A DNA stretch of 64,000 bases from the NCBI RefSeq assembly GCF_004352835.1, contig NZ_SJSB01000008.1:1-64000 (forward strand). The letters are read 5' to 3'. The translations under genes and the position numbers were made by a program. Within the stretch, counting starts at the first letter, position 1, and each line of letters begins with the position of its first letter. The notes beneath the pieces are model-generated. The model saw only the letters and a program-made list of their open reading frames with translations. It was not told the DNA's origin and ran no database searches. Shown in pieces: positions 53,524 through 63,504 of the stretch. Source of the DNA: Marinomonas flavescens (GTDB lineage: Bacteria > Pseudomonadota > Gammaproteobacteria > Pseudomonadales > Marinomonadaceae).

Positions 53524-54618
53524 ATGAAAAAAATTTATGTAATTTTACTTGCTCTTATAATTTTTCCGGTTAATGCTCAGAGCTATAACGAATGGAAACT
53601 GAGCCAACAGGAAAGTTATAAAAATTATAAGCAAAGTTATTTAGCTAGATACAGTGCCTATAAGCAAGAAGTGACTAAAAAATGGGGTGATTATACAAAA
53701 CTATCAAGTCCTCATGATTATATTTTGTACAAAAAAGATTTTGATCAAAGAGTAGTATTGGATTATGAAAATAACCAAATAATCCTTGAATCATTAGATG
53801 GTAGTGGACTTGATATACACAAAGCATTGTCGCAATTAGCAAACACTTCTGTGGGTAAGGCGTTGGCCACAGATCCCGTATTGCCAGCGTTAAATGGGAA
53901 TACAGAGACAGATAGTTTGCTTCAGAGCATAGCTGGCGTAAATGATATTGGGACATTAATAAAAAAAGCATCCATTAAGAGGGAAACGATAGCTACTGGT
54001 GGGTCAAACAGTAAAAGCGTAGACCAGATAAAAATCAGTTTACCTGCACAGATGGTAGTAAAGCGGGCGGAACCATTTTTTCCCGTTGCTACCGAGATGT
54101 CTCAAAAGTTTAATATCGATCGAAGCTTAATTTTAGCTATTGCGCAAACAGAATCTAGTTTTAATCCTTTAGCTCAATCGCCAATTCCTGCTTTTGGGTT
54201 GATGCAAATTGTTCCCGATTCAGCAGGGAAAGACGTTAACGTTCAGCTTAATAATAAGAGCAGTAGCCCTAACGTCGATACGTTGTTTCAGCCAGATAAA
54301 AACATTCGTTTTGGTGCAGGATATCTGCATATATTGAATAGCCGATACCTTAAAAATATTAAAGATGATAGAAGTCGTCTTTACTGTACTATCGCGGCGT
54401 ACAATACTGGCGCAGGTAATGTAGCAAGTGTTTTTCATCCTCAGAATAAACGCTCATTAGCTGGTGCTGTCGAAGAGATTAATCAGCTTTCTCCAGATGA
54501 AGTGTATCAAAAACTGATTACCAAGCTTCCTTATCAAGAAACCAGAACCTATTTGAAAAAAGTATATAAAGCCCAGCAACAGTATAAAAAATTAGAGTTG
54601 GTTACTAAGCCAATCTAG
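53524..54618 (+). CDS. Lytic murein transglycosylase, MltC-like
   Basis: 364 aa. Signal peptide cleaved after NAQ (residue 19, no lipobox Cys, unlike E. coli MltC). N-terminal half with KWGDYTKLSSPHDYILYKKDF as in MltC (DUF3393). C-terminal SLT domain with catalytic Glu210 (AIAQTESSFNP), AFGLMQIVP and AAYNTGAGNV. Cleaves peptidoglycan glycan strands to 1,6-anhydro ends in the periplasm. AGGTG (53513-53517) right after the terminator serves as ribosome binding site. The link with the lipoprotein cluster suggests envelope assembly. Confidence 0.85.
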   Translation: MKKIYVILLALIIFPVNAQSYNEWKLSQQESYKNYKQSYLARYSAYKQEVTKKWGDYTKLSSPHDYILYKKDFDQRVVLDYENNQIILESLDGSGLDIHKALSQLANTSVGKALATDPVLPALNGNTETDSLLQSIAGVNDIGTLIKKASIKRETIATGGSNSKSVDQIKISLPAQMVVKRAEPFFPVATEMSQKFNIDRSLILAIAQTESSFNPLAQSPIPAFGLMQIVPDSAGKDVNVQLNNKSSSPNVDTLFQPDKNIRFGAGYLHILNSRYLKNIKDDRSRLYCTIAAYNTGAGNVASVFHPQNKRSLAGAVEEINQLSPDEVYQKLITKLPYQETRTYLKKVYKAQQQYKKLELVTKPI

Positions 54619-54723
54619 TGCTCACTCAATGAAATAGAAATTAATGAGTTTTAATAATCGCACAAGGTAATGCTACCTTGTGTGATTTCTGTGCTAAATC
54701 TCTGACCCATAATAATCTCAGTT

Positions 54724-55656
54724 TCACTTTCCCCAGCTTAAAAACTGTTCTGGTTGTTCAAGTATATTTTCCACTCGCTGTTGTAGTAATTTAGCAAATT
54801 CCATTGTGATCATAGACGATGGTGTTTCTGAAGGGAGTATAAGGCCGATCCGAAGGGCTACATCAGGTTTGAAACGTCGAAAGACGACTTTTCCTGGTGC
54901 GGCATAGCTGGTGTAACTAATGGCTGAAATAGGATCCACGATAGAAACACCTAACCCACGCTCAACGAATTTTAGGGCAGGGGTAAAGAATCGGGTTTGT
55001 AGCCTTACATTCATTTGATAACCACCTTGATCGAAGAGTTGTATGAGGTCTCGAAAAATCATGTGGTCTGGATACAGTGTAATCATAGGTTCTGCATCGA
55101 GCATTTCTAATGTGATAACGTCATGTATTGCTAACGGATGTTCTGCAGGTAAAGCGCACACACAAGGTAGATCAAATATGCGATTTTTCTCAATTTTAGG
55201 TTGGTGTGTAGAAACCTCTGCAAAGCCTAAATCGTATTGGTTGGAAGCGACCCAAGTGGCAATGGCTTCTGATGTTCTGGTTTGTAGAGACACTTGTATT
55301 TTGGGGTGCTCTTCTAGAAAATCAGCCAAAATATCTGGAATAAAAAAGCTCGATGGGCCGGGCATGCAGCCAATTCGAAGAAAGCCATATTGTTTATTTT
55401 GGATATCTTTAACGGTTAAATTTACATCTTGTATGCGTGAGAATATCGACTCAACTTCTTTGTATAAATAATGAGCTTCGGGTGTTGGATAGAGTCGTTT
55501 CTTATGGCGTTCGAATAGCTGGAACCCAATATCCTCTTCCAATGAGCTGATCATCATACTGACAGCGGGCTGGGTTCTGAATAATTGTTTAGCGGCCTGA
55601 GAAATGGAACCACTCAACATGACTGCACGAAAGACTTCCATCTGTTTAAGGTTCAT
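54724..55656 (-). CDS. LysR-family transcriptional regulator
   Basis: 310 aa. HTH: SGSISQAAKQLFRTQPAVSMMISSLE (about 15-40); the remainder is the effector domain. Its gene follows the tctB-tctA-tctC group by 285 bases on the same strand, so it may regulate that transporter. Ligand unknown. Confidence 0.85.
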   Translation of the reverse strand: MNLKQMEVFRAVMLSGSISQAAKQLFRTQPAVSMMISSLEEDIGFQLFERHKKRLYPTPEAHYLYKEVESIFSRIQDVNLTVKDIQNKQYGFLRIGCMPGPSSFFIPDILADFLEEHPKIQVSLQTRTSEAIATWVASNQYDLGFAEVSTHQPKIEKNRIFDLPCVCALPAEHPLAIHDVITLEMLDAEPMITLYPDHMIFRDLIQLFDQGGYQMNVRLQTRFFTPALKFVERGLGVSIVDPISAISYTSYAAPGKVVFRRFKPDVALRIGLILPSETPSSMITMEFAKLLQQRVENILEQPEQFLSWGK

Positions 55657-55941
55657 TTCATTGCCTTTGAGTATAAGTTTGGGTAGATGTAAAAAGCTTT
55701 GTAAATAGTGGCTTACGTAAAAATATAACCTAAAACGAGGCTTTATGTTTGTTATAGGTTCTCAAAAATGCATTACGTTGCGGGATATATTAGCAGTATT
55801 TATGCCATAAGCTGGAGAAAATCGTGTTTTTTATAGTGAAAATTGAGTTGGTTTTTTATGGTTAGTAGAATTGGCAAAACGTTTGAGAAGGTGGGTAGCA
55901 GTGCCTAATGATTAGACACTGCTATAGGGTATTTTTAAGTG

Positions 55942-56889
55942 TTATTTCTTCGCTTCAGCAGCGGCTGTTTTCATAATGCCGTAAGTCGTTTTCATATCAG
56001 CAATCCATTCAGGACCGTGACGGAAGTCCATTGTCGCACCAATGTTTTTATATTGTGCTATGACTTCAGGGTCTTTCATTGCTTTAGCGGTTGCAGCAGT
56101 CAATCGGTCAATAACTTCTTGAGGCACGCCTTTAGGTGCAAATATACCTGACCAACCTTCAAAGCTTCCTTTGATTCCATAGTCTGCAAACGTAGGAACA
56201 TTTGGGTATTCAGCCATTTCTTTGTTCATCACAAGGACACGAGCGCGACCTGCGGCAACGTGAGGGCCAAACGCTGGAGGGAAGGCTACGGCTGAATCTA
56301 TATGGCCACCAACAAGAGAAACCATAGATTCAGCAGAACTTTTTGCATTCACATATCTTGGTTTGTAGCCGGATTCTTTAGCAATAATTTCAGCTAGAAT
56401 CGTGCCTGAAGAAGAGGCGCCCCAAGATCCTTGAGTAATCGTATTGTTTTTTGCATTTGCTACGAATTCAGGAAAGGTTTTATATGGGCTGTCTGCAGCA
56501 ACGATGACACCTAGTGGAACAGACGTCATTTTAACAATAGGTGTGAAGCTATCAAAACTGTATGGAGCCTTACTAAAATTAGGGGTTACTAGCATGTTGC
56601 TTAACCCTGCATTTATTAGTGTGTACCCATCTTTTCTTGCGCGAGCAACATACGATGTACCAATAATGCCACCGCCGCCAGATTTATTAATGACTACCAC
56701 AGGAACACCTAAGTCTTTTTCTACCGCTTTAGCCCAGATTCGAGTGGTTAAATCTGAATCGCCACCAGCACCCCAAGGCACAATCACGTTGATTGGCTTG
56801 TTTGGGTAAGCTGCCATTACCGCGCTAGACGCTAATGATACTGCTAAGGTTGTAGAAATAACGGTTAATGCTTTTTTAAAGTTTTTCAT
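55942..56889 (-). CDS. tctC: Tripartite tricarboxylate transporter, substrate-binding protein (Bug/TctC)
   Basis: 315 aa. Signal peptide cleaved after VMA (residue 27). Bug family signature YPNKPINVIVPWGAGGDSD, then INKSGGGGIIGTSYVA. Binds a carboxylate in the periplasm and hands it to TctAB. 94 bases after tctA. Ligand not predictable: citrate, other di/tricarboxylates, or (in this neighbourhood) sulfo-carboxylates. Confidence 0.9.
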   Translation of the reverse strand: MKNFKKALTVISTTLAVSLASSAVMAAYPNKPINVIVPWGAGGDSDLTTRIWAKAVEKDLGVPVVVINKSGGGGIIGTSYVARARKDGYTLINAGLSNMLVTPNFSKAPYSFDSFTPIVKMTSVPLGVIVAADSPYKTFPEFVANAKNNTITQGSWGASSSGTILAEIIAKESGYKPRYVNAKSSAESMVSLVGGHIDSAVAFPPAFGPHVAAGRARVLVMNKEMAEYPNVPTFADYGIKGSFEGWSGIFAPKGVPQEVIDRLTAATAKAMKDPEVIAQYKNIGATMDFRHGPEWIADMKTTYGIMKTAAAEAKK

Positions 56890-56983
56890 ACAGTTTTCCT
56901 TTTGTTTATCGTTGTGTTTATAGTTTTTGTGATTAACTCTGGCTATAAATAGCTCTTTTTAATGCCTGATAGACTTGCTCTTA

Positions 56984-58495
56984 TTAAGCTGTCTTCCCTT
57001 TAGGTAGTCCCACTGGTTTCTTGCGCATACGAACACTGGAAATAACAGAGAGTATGGAAAGTATGATAAAGACCCATGAAAAAGGTGATGTGAATAATTG
57101 CCAATAATCCGTTCCAACAATGGACATCGCCTGATCTAAATTCTGTTCAAAAAATGGTGTTAAAATAAATCCGATGATGAAAACAGCAGGGTTTAAACCA
57201 ACTAATCTCATGCCGTAACCTATAATGGTGAAGGCAATTAGGACTATAATATCGTCCATATTTTGACCGGTGGTATAAGCGCCAGTAAAAGCAAATGCGG
57301 TGACACAAGGGAAAATATAGTATTGGCGTAATGAGGCAACTTTAATGAAAAACTTAAAGCCGGCACGAGCAATTACCAATAGGAATAGGTCAGTAAGCAG
57401 AAAACCTGCAAAGATCGCGTAGATTGTTTGAGTGTGCTCAAAGAAAATCATCGGTCCAGGTGTTAGGCCATGGATCAAAAAAGCCCCCATCAGAAGGGCG
57501 GCTACATCATCCCCAGGTATGCTTAATGTCAGCATCGGAATCATACTAGACCCACAGACTGCATTGTTTGCTGACTCTGCAGCGGCTATACCTTCGACGG
57601 ACCCTTTACCATATTCTTCAGGTTTTTTAGCCGTACGTTTTGCTTCACTGTAAGCCAGAAAAGCCGCAGGGCTTGATCCTAACCCAGGCAATGCGCCAAC
57701 AAAGGTTCCTATCGCTGAAGATTTTAGAATAGTCTTAAAAACAGCTCTAAACTCTTTAAAACTAAGTCGATTATCTTCAGGATTTGGGGAGCGTGTGATC
57801 GTTAATTTGTTTTGAGGGTCTTTACGCCTACGGATGACATTAAACACCTCAGGCATAACTAAAATGCCGATTAACATTGGTGTAAAGGTGAATCCCCCCA
57901 TCAATTCTGTATAGCCAAATGTGAAGCGTGAAGCGCCAGTAATGGAGGACATTCCTACCATGGAAAATAGCATGCCTAAACAGCAAGAGAGTAGTCCGCG
58001 AGGAATCGATTCACCGGCCATAGTGCCAATAATCGTGAATGCAAAGAGTAGTAAAAATACTTTCTCGATCGGGCCCGCTTGAAGGGAGATCAAAGAGAAG
58101 GGGGCGGCAATCAGGATCAGAACAATAGTGGCTAGCATTTCACCAGAAACCGAGGCAAAAAGCGACATGTCCAGTGCTTTACCCGCTTTACCCGCTTTGG
58201 TTAGTGCGTGCCCATCTTGCGCGGTCAAAAATGAAGCCGCTGCACCTGGAGTGTTCAGTAATATGGCAGAAATGGAGCCACCATAGATACCTGCCTTATA
58301 GACCGCCAGCAATATGGTGATACCCACAATAGGACCTAAGTAAAAAGTCATTGGGAGAATCATAGCGATCGCCATAATGGCAGAAATACCAGGTATCGCA
58401 CCAAAAATTATACCAACAATAACACCAGCAATAATGCCTAAAATCGGACCTACTGCGAAAACTAGGCCAAAGCCGCTAATAATATTATCAAACAT
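56984..58495 (-). CDS. tctA: Tripartite tricarboxylate transporter, large membrane subunit (TctA)
   Basis: 503 aa, about 12 membrane helices. GIIFGAIPGISAIMAIAMILPMTF and PGVFSNT-type segments: the TctA signatures GAIPGI, YGGSISAILLNTPGAAAS and GALPGLGSSPAAFLAY are present. Carries the transport path of the TctABC system. 13 bases after tctB. Confidence 0.92.
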   Translation of the reverse strand: MFDNIISGFGLVFAVGPILGIIAGVIVGIIFGAIPGISAIMAIAMILPMTFYLGPIVGITILLAVYKAGIYGGSISAILLNTPGAAASFLTAQDGHALTKAGKAGKALDMSLFASVSGEMLATIVLILIAAPFSLISLQAGPIEKVFLLLFAFTIIGTMAGESIPRGLLSCCLGMLFSMVGMSSITGASRFTFGYTELMGGFTFTPMLIGILVMPEVFNVIRRRKDPQNKLTITRSPNPEDNRLSFKEFRAVFKTILKSSAIGTFVGALPGLGSSPAAFLAYSEAKRTAKKPEEYGKGSVEGIAAAESANNAVCGSSMIPMLTLSIPGDDVAALLMGAFLIHGLTPGPMIFFEHTQTIYAIFAGFLLTDLFLLVIARAGFKFFIKVASLRQYYIFPCVTAFAFTGAYTTGQNMDDIIVLIAFTIIGYGMRLVGLNPAVFIIGFILTPFFEQNLDQAMSIVGTDYWQLFTSPFSWVFIILSILSVISSVRMRKKPVGLPKGKTA

Positions 58496-58508
58496 CTTGA
58501 CGTTTCCT

Positions 58509-58973
58509 TTATAGAGTCCAAGTGGGGAGGTAGACTCGTAGAAATATTTTAGAGCCGTAAAATATTAATAAAGAGGTGGCGATAGACATGGTAATAATAG
58601 AACCCCATCTTCGACCTCCAAGAAGCACTGCAACGGCGATCATGATAAAGGGAGTTGATATCAAAAATCCCAAGTAAAGCATTGCTATCCAGTAGGTAAT
58701 TAATATTCCGATATAAATGAAAACACCCGATAACCCTTCAGTCGGGATGATCTCGTTGGCTGTTATTTCAGTGTGTTTGGTTAATTTCATCAAGGATTGA
58801 ATGGCAATCGTTAGTGAAAAAATAATAATTAAACACGCGGCAAATCTAGGTAAAAACATAGAGCTTAAATTGCTTTCAGCGCCGCCTTCTACCAAATTAT
58901 TATCCGTTAAGATTATTGCTGAAATAATAATCAAAAAGGTTGATAGATATATATCAATTTTTCTTCTGTCCAT
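58509..58973 (-). CDS. tctB: Tripartite tricarboxylate transporter, small membrane subunit (TctB)
   Basis: 154 aa, four membrane helices, consistent with TctB. First gene of the tctBAC operon. Sequence conservation is low in this family; call rests on size, topology and position before tctA. Confidence 0.85.
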   Translation of the reverse strand: MDRRKIDIYLSTFLIIISAIILTDNNLVEGGAESNLSSMFLPRFAACLIIIFSLTIAIQSLMKLTKHTEITANEIIPTEGLSGVFIYIGILITYWIAMLYLGFLISTPFIMIAVAVLLGGRRWGSIITMSIATSLLIFYGSKIFLRVYLPTWTL

Positions 58974-59638
58974 TTTTCGACCTTAATACATCATGTTTTT
59001 TTGTTTTGAAGAGCTTTATTGTCACTCTGCATTGTTTTGGCTGGGCAGTGATGCCAAATTACTTATTTTTTTCTTAGTATCGAGTCTACATAAACGGAAT
59101 TTAGATACAATTCGGAAAAATGTTTGATTATATAAGTTTTTCTTATGTTTTTTGGGTGGCGTTGCAATATTGCTTCCTTACTTTTCTATCCCGTTGCTGG
59201 ATAACTAATGAGACGTTTTGAATTTCTTGTGAGATGAGAGTGACGCAGGGATGAAACAATTGGAGGGCCTATTTATGCTTACTATTTGAGATGAACGGTA
59301 TAATTATACAAGATAGGGTGATTTCAAGCCTTATGTTAGTAAGCGAAATCAGTAAAAATGCATTCACGATACCCTTCACCAACAATGTCTTCGCTGTCGT
59401 AATAAGTGGCTTTAAGTTTCTAAAGCCACTTTCTAAGGTCAAAGGTCACCTTAACAATCCGTTTATACTCCATCTAATGCTTTAAACATAAGAAAATCTA
59501 ATCAACTGTTAAATATTTGCGATTTGTAATGATGATTATCAGAGCAAATAATAGCGAACGCTCTATTTTTAGAATAACTAAATTGGTATCGATGGCGTTT
59601 AATTTTTAGGGGGCGGTGATATTCATCGCAAAGTGAGT
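58974..59638. other. Divergent intergenic region, tctB / flavin oxidoreductase
   Basis: 665 bases. One clear hairpin (59405-59430). Short open frames here have no ribosome binding site or family resemblance. Promoters for both directions must be here. Confidence 0.5.
59405..59430. terminator. Hairpin, orphan
   Basis: AGTGGCTTTA (59405-59414) and TAAAGCCACT (59421-59430), 6-nt loop. It follows no recognised gene, so it may mark the end of a lost or unrecognised transcript. Confidence 0.5.
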
Positions 59639-60880
59639 ATGCAAGATAAACACATTGGAATATTGGGCGCTGGTATTGTAGGGCTTTCAACGGCGCTTTA
59701 TCTACAAAAAGCCGGGTATAGAGTGACAATAATTGATAAACAGGCACCTGGGATGGGAACGTCTTTTGGTAATGCTGGCTTATTTGCTGATTATGCACGC
59801 CTGCCATTTGCTAAGTTTTCAATGATGCGAAAAGTCCCTGGAATGCTAATGGATAAAAATGGCTCCTTGTCCATTCAAGGGAGCTACCTTCCACATATAA
59901 TGTCCTATGGATACGAATTTACCAAAGCTTGCTTTAAGGGGAAATATACTCAAGGCAAAGCTGCCATGAGGTTTCTTCAGGAGCGAAGCGTTGAAGCGGA
60001 TCAAGAGCTTATAGGGCTTACTGGTGCGCAAGACTTGATACGATCTGAGGGATGTTTGGGGCTTTTTTCAACGACTGAAAACTTTGTCAAAGCTCAAAAA
60101 GGTGATCTAAAAGAACGTGAAGATCAAGGTGTAAACATGAGCTTTGTTAGTGCTGATGAAGCACAAGAAATGGAACCTGATCTTGCTCGATTTCACTCTG
60201 GTGGAGTCTTTTATCCAGACACGCGATTTACTATCAGTCCTATCGAATTAAGTCGTCAGTATGCAAATTACTTTATAAGTAATGGTGGCAGTATTCAGCA
60301 AGATGAAGTGATTGCTTTGTCGCCTAGAGAAAGTGATGTGTCTGTCCATTTAAGCGATACAACGATGAGCTTTGATGAAGTCGTGGTATGTGCCGGGCTA
60401 GCCTCAAAAACTATCTTGTCTCGTTTGGGTGTGAACATTCCGATGGTGAGCGAACGCGGTTACCATTTGGCGTTAAATGCAGGGCCTAAAAAATTGACTC
60501 GTCCTGTTGGTTGGCTAGACAAAGCAATCTTTATGACGCCAATGGAAGACAGTATTCGTTTAGCTGGTATGGCTGAGTTTGCATTTGAAAACGCTCCAAT
60601 AGTTGAGCCGCGTTTAGATACGCTGCTTCAACACGCTAATGTGATGCTAGGTAATGACTTACAAGTCAATTCGACTTGGGTTGGAAGTAGGCCGTCGACA
60701 CCGGATTCATTACCTGTTATTGGCCCCTTAAAGGGATACCCAAGAGTTAAGGTGGCTTTTGGGCATGGTCACTTAGGGCTTACTTTTGGTGCCATTACTG
60801 GAAAACTTATTAGTCATTGCATTCAGAACCCAGAAAATACAGATAATCTTAAGCCATTTTTGGCGGAGCGATTTGGTTAA
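59639..60880 (+). CDS. FAD-dependent amino-acid dehydrogenase-like oxidoreductase (DadA family)
   Basis: 413 aa from the ATG at 59639 (a GTG two codons upstream at 59633 is possible). N-terminal Rossmann/FAD motif GILGAGIVGLSTALYLQKAG, then the DAO-family blocks GTSFGNAGLF and, near the C-terminus, WVGSRPSTPDSLPVIGP and FGHGHLGLTFG. Oxidises an amine or D-amino acid to imino acid with electrons to the respiratory chain. Beside the taurine-type genes it could handle taurine-derived or alanine-derived amines; substrate unproven. A terminator follows. Confidence 0.8.
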   Translation: MQDKHIGILGAGIVGLSTALYLQKAGYRVTIIDKQAPGMGTSFGNAGLFADYARLPFAKFSMMRKVPGMLMDKNGSLSIQGSYLPHIMSYGYEFTKACFKGKYTQGKAAMRFLQERSVEADQELIGLTGAQDLIRSEGCLGLFSTTENFVKAQKGDLKEREDQGVNMSFVSADEAQEMEPDLARFHSGGVFYPDTRFTISPIELSRQYANYFISNGGSIQQDEVIALSPRESDVSVHLSDTTMSFDEVVVCAGLASKTILSRLGVNIPMVSERGYHLALNAGPKKLTRPVGWLDKAIFMTPMEDSIRLAGMAEFAFENAPIVEPRLDTLLQHANVMLGNDLQVNSTWVGSRPSTPDSLPVIGPLKGYPRVKVAFGHGHLGLTFGAITGKLISHCIQNPENTDNLKPFLAERFG

Positions 60881-60923
60881 AGTATCGACATGATTTAATG
60901 CTCTAGCTTTCTGATCGGCCGTG

Positions 60924-60952
60924 AAACCACTTTTCTAAAGTGGTTTTCTTTT
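60924..60952 (+). terminator. Rho-independent terminator
   Basis: AAACCACTTT-tct-AAAGTGGTTT followed by TCTTTT, 45 bases beyond the oxidoreductase stop. Confidence 0.85.
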
Positions 60953-61089
60953 ATGGAAATCTAAAAAAATCAAATTAATCAATAAATTAGAGTGGACTTA
61001 TACTAATTCTAAACTGGACCTATGAAGCATTTTTGCTTCTTCCTACACTGTAAAGCCTAAACACAACTGAATGGTATTAAGGGTAACAG

Positions 61090-61842
61090 ATGGATGTAGT
61101 GTCTTTATCAAATGAAAGTCTGGTATGGCTTTCATTGGCGATTGCTTTAGCTTCTGCGATTACATCGATTACAGGGATGGCGGGTGGCGTTCTTATGTTT
61201 TCCGCAATGAGTGTGTTTATGCCGGTCAAGCCTCTTATTGCTATTCACGGTGTGGTGCAAGTTTTTAATAATGCCGCCCGCAGTTGGTTTCTTCGGTCGC
61301 ATATTCGTTGGGCTATGTGCCTTCCATTTGCTTTTGGAACGGCGATAGGTGCGGCAATTACCACCTTTTTCATTGTTCAATATGTCGGGCAGTTTTTCCC
61401 TTTATTAATTCTAGTTTTGTTAATTTTTTATACGCTGTTCAAACCGAAGCGAATGCCGCATTTTAAAGTTAGCAACGGTAACTTTTTCTGGGTTGGAATG
61501 GCGACCGGTTGTATGGGGATTGTGGTTGGGGCAATAGACCCTTTGTTAGCCGTGTTTTTCATGCGGGATGATATGAGTAAAGAAGAAGTTGTTTGTAACA
61601 AATCTGTTATGCAAATGTTTACTCATCTAACCAAAATTCCTGCTTATATATTCTTAGGCTTTTCATTTATTGATAATGCTTATCTTATTATTGTGCTGAG
61701 TTTAGCCGCCGTTATTGGTGCGAAACTTGGTGTTATTGTTTTACGGTTTGTCAGTACAAATGTTTTCTTTTTACTAATGAAGCTGGCGTTGCTTATTGCT
61801 GCCGGTCGTATTGTTTATCAATTAATCCAACTAGGAGTGTAA
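61090..61842 (+). CDS. safE: TauE/SafE-family exporter, probable sulfoacetate exporter
   Basis: 250 aa, about seven hydrophobic segments. TauE/SafE features: SITGMAGGVLMFSAMSVF near the start, MGIVVGAIDPLLAVFFMRDD, VCNKSVMQMFTHLTKIPAY in the second half. Anion exporter of the inner membrane. Five bases before the aldehyde dehydrogenase, so co-transcribed. In Neptuniibacter-type taurine users SafE is the sulfoacetate exporter next to SafD; the same pairing is seen here. Confidence 0.75.
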   Translation: MDVVSLSNESLVWLSLAIALASAITSITGMAGGVLMFSAMSVFMPVKPLIAIHGVVQVFNNAARSWFLRSHIRWAMCLPFAFGTAIGAAITTFFIVQYVGQFFPLLILVLLIFYTLFKPKRMPHFKVSNGNFFWVGMATGCMGIVVGAIDPLLAVFFMRDDMSKEEVVCNKSVMQMFTHLTKIPAYIFLGFSFIDNAYLIIVLSLAAVIGAKLGVIVLRFVSTNVFFLLMKLALLIAAGRIVYQLIQLGV

Positions 61843-61847
61843 TCGTT

Positions 61848-63218
61848 ATGAGCCAAACTTATACGTTAGAAAACCCTTATAGCAATGAAAAAATCGGTGA
61901 ATATGAATTCACTAGCTGGGCACAGATTGAAGAGAAACTTGCCTTGCTTAAGCAAGGTCAAAAAGTCCAAGCAAAAACAGCGGCTTTTGAGCGTGCAAAT
62001 GTTTTGGGTAAATTAGCTGTTCTTCTTAAAGAAAATGCGGAAAAAATGGCCGCGCTTGTTACTCGTGAAACTGGAAAAACAATTTCAGACTCACGAGTTG
62101 AAATGACGCGTGCGGTCAATGCATGTATCGCAAGCAGTGAAGAAGCTCGTCAGATTAGTGGTGAAACACTTGATTCAGATGCTTATGCTTCTGCTGGTGG
62201 TAAGATTGGTGTCGTTTGCTGGCGCCCGCTAGGCACCATTTTTTGTATTACACCGTTTAACTTTCCAATTAATATTGCGATTCATAAAATTGGTCCAGCT
62301 TACGCCGCCGGTAATAGTATATTGTTCAAACCTGGCCCACAAAACACGGCATCTTCTCAGCTTTTAGTTGAGCTTTGCTATGAAGCTGGAATGCCTGAAA
62401 GTGTATTGCAATTCTGTATGCCACAGGTGTCAGACTTAGATCGACTAAATGGTCATTCAGACGTCAATGCAATCAATTTCACTGGCGGAACCGCGGCGGC
62501 CAATGCGATCGCTGCTGCTGCTGGCTATAAAAAATTGTTGCTTGAGCTTGGTGGTAATGATCCATTGATTATTATGGATGATGCCAATATTGAAGCGGCT
62601 GTTAATTCAGCGATCAATCACCGCTTTGCGACAGCGGGTCAGCGTTGTACTGCGGCTAAGCGCTTGTTCATTCATGAATCTGTTTACGATAAGTTCCGTG
62701 ATTTGTTGGTTGAAAAAAGTTCTGCGCTCGTTATTGGCGATCCTATGGATGATAAGACATTTGTTGGTCCCGTTATTAATATCGGTGCGGCAACAGAAAT
62801 TCGCCAGCGTATCGAAAAAGCCATTGAAGATGGCGCAACCGTTGCCTTGGGTAATAAGTATGAAGGTAGCTTTGTACACCCGACTATTCTTGAAAATGTC
62901 CAAGCTGACAGTGACGTTATGATAGAAGAGACATTTGGTCCTGTAATGCCATTGTTTAAATTTGATAATATTGAAGACATTATTCCAATTATCAACAATA
63001 CGGCATATGGCCTTCAGGGCGGTGTGTTTAGTAATAACCTATCCGTTATTCGTTTCTTATTTGAAGCATTAGATGTTGGTACCTTAGCTGTTAATGAAGG
63101 TCCAGGCTTCCGAACTGAACATTTCCCTTTTGGTGGTGTAAAAGAAAGTGGTATTGGTCGTGAAGGCATCAAATATGCGATTCGCGAAATGAGTTACACC
63201 AAAACTTTGGTTATCTAA
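61848..63218 (+). CDS. safD: Aldehyde dehydrogenase, probable sulfoacetaldehyde dehydrogenase
   Basis: 456 aa, ALDH superfamily. Catalytic Cys267 (AGQRCTAAKR), general base Glu233 (LLLELGGNDP), NAD-binding FTGGTAAANAIA, WRPLGTIFCITPFNFP at 126-140, and the ending GVKESGIGREGIKYAIREMS. Placed with the SafE-type exporter upstream and a taurine:pyruvate-aminotransferase-like gene downstream it should oxidise sulfoacetaldehyde to sulfoacetate with NAD. Alternative: phosphonoacetaldehyde or another short aldehyde dehydrogenase. Confidence 0.75.
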   Translation: MSQTYTLENPYSNEKIGEYEFTSWAQIEEKLALLKQGQKVQAKTAAFERANVLGKLAVLLKENAEKMAALVTRETGKTISDSRVEMTRAVNACIASSEEARQISGETLDSDAYASAGGKIGVVCWRPLGTIFCITPFNFPINIAIHKIGPAYAAGNSILFKPGPQNTASSQLLVELCYEAGMPESVLQFCMPQVSDLDRLNGHSDVNAINFTGGTAAANAIAAAAGYKKLLLELGGNDPLIIMDDANIEAAVNSAINHRFATAGQRCTAAKRLFIHESVYDKFRDLLVEKSSALVIGDPMDDKTFVGPVINIGAATEIRQRIEKAIEDGATVALGNKYEGSFVHPTILENVQADSDVMIEETFGPVMPLFKFDNIEDIIPIINNTAYGLQGGVFSNNLSVIRFLFEALDVGTLAVNEGPGFRTEHFPFGGVKESGIGREGIKYAIREMSYTKTLVI

Positions 63219-63504
63219 AGTCTAATGCTGCAATTCAATTATTTTTTGCCTTACGTGGGCACCTATAAAAGATAATTATTTTTAGAGGGAGGGTCATTGA
63301 TTCTCCCTCTAATACTTTTTTAAAAAAACACTCCGCTTTTATATTAAATTGATATCTTTTGAATAGCATTCTCTGGTCTCAATAAATCATTTGATCTGGT
63401 TCTATGGGTTATTGATATAAAGGCGTAATTTTGAATAATTAAAGTGAAATGTCAGGTGCTAGAAACAGTTAGCTTGATCTTTGTTGAATATTAATGAGGT
63501 TTGT

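Noticed and set aside
59291-59485. Small open frame between tctB and the flavoenzyme
   Set aside because: No ribosome binding site or family resemblance, and it runs through a hairpin.
61848-63218. Phosphonoacetaldehyde dehydrogenase (phosphonate pathway)
   Set aside because: No phosphonate genes nearby; exporter and taurine-type aminotransferase neighbours favour sulfoacetaldehyde. Not excluded.
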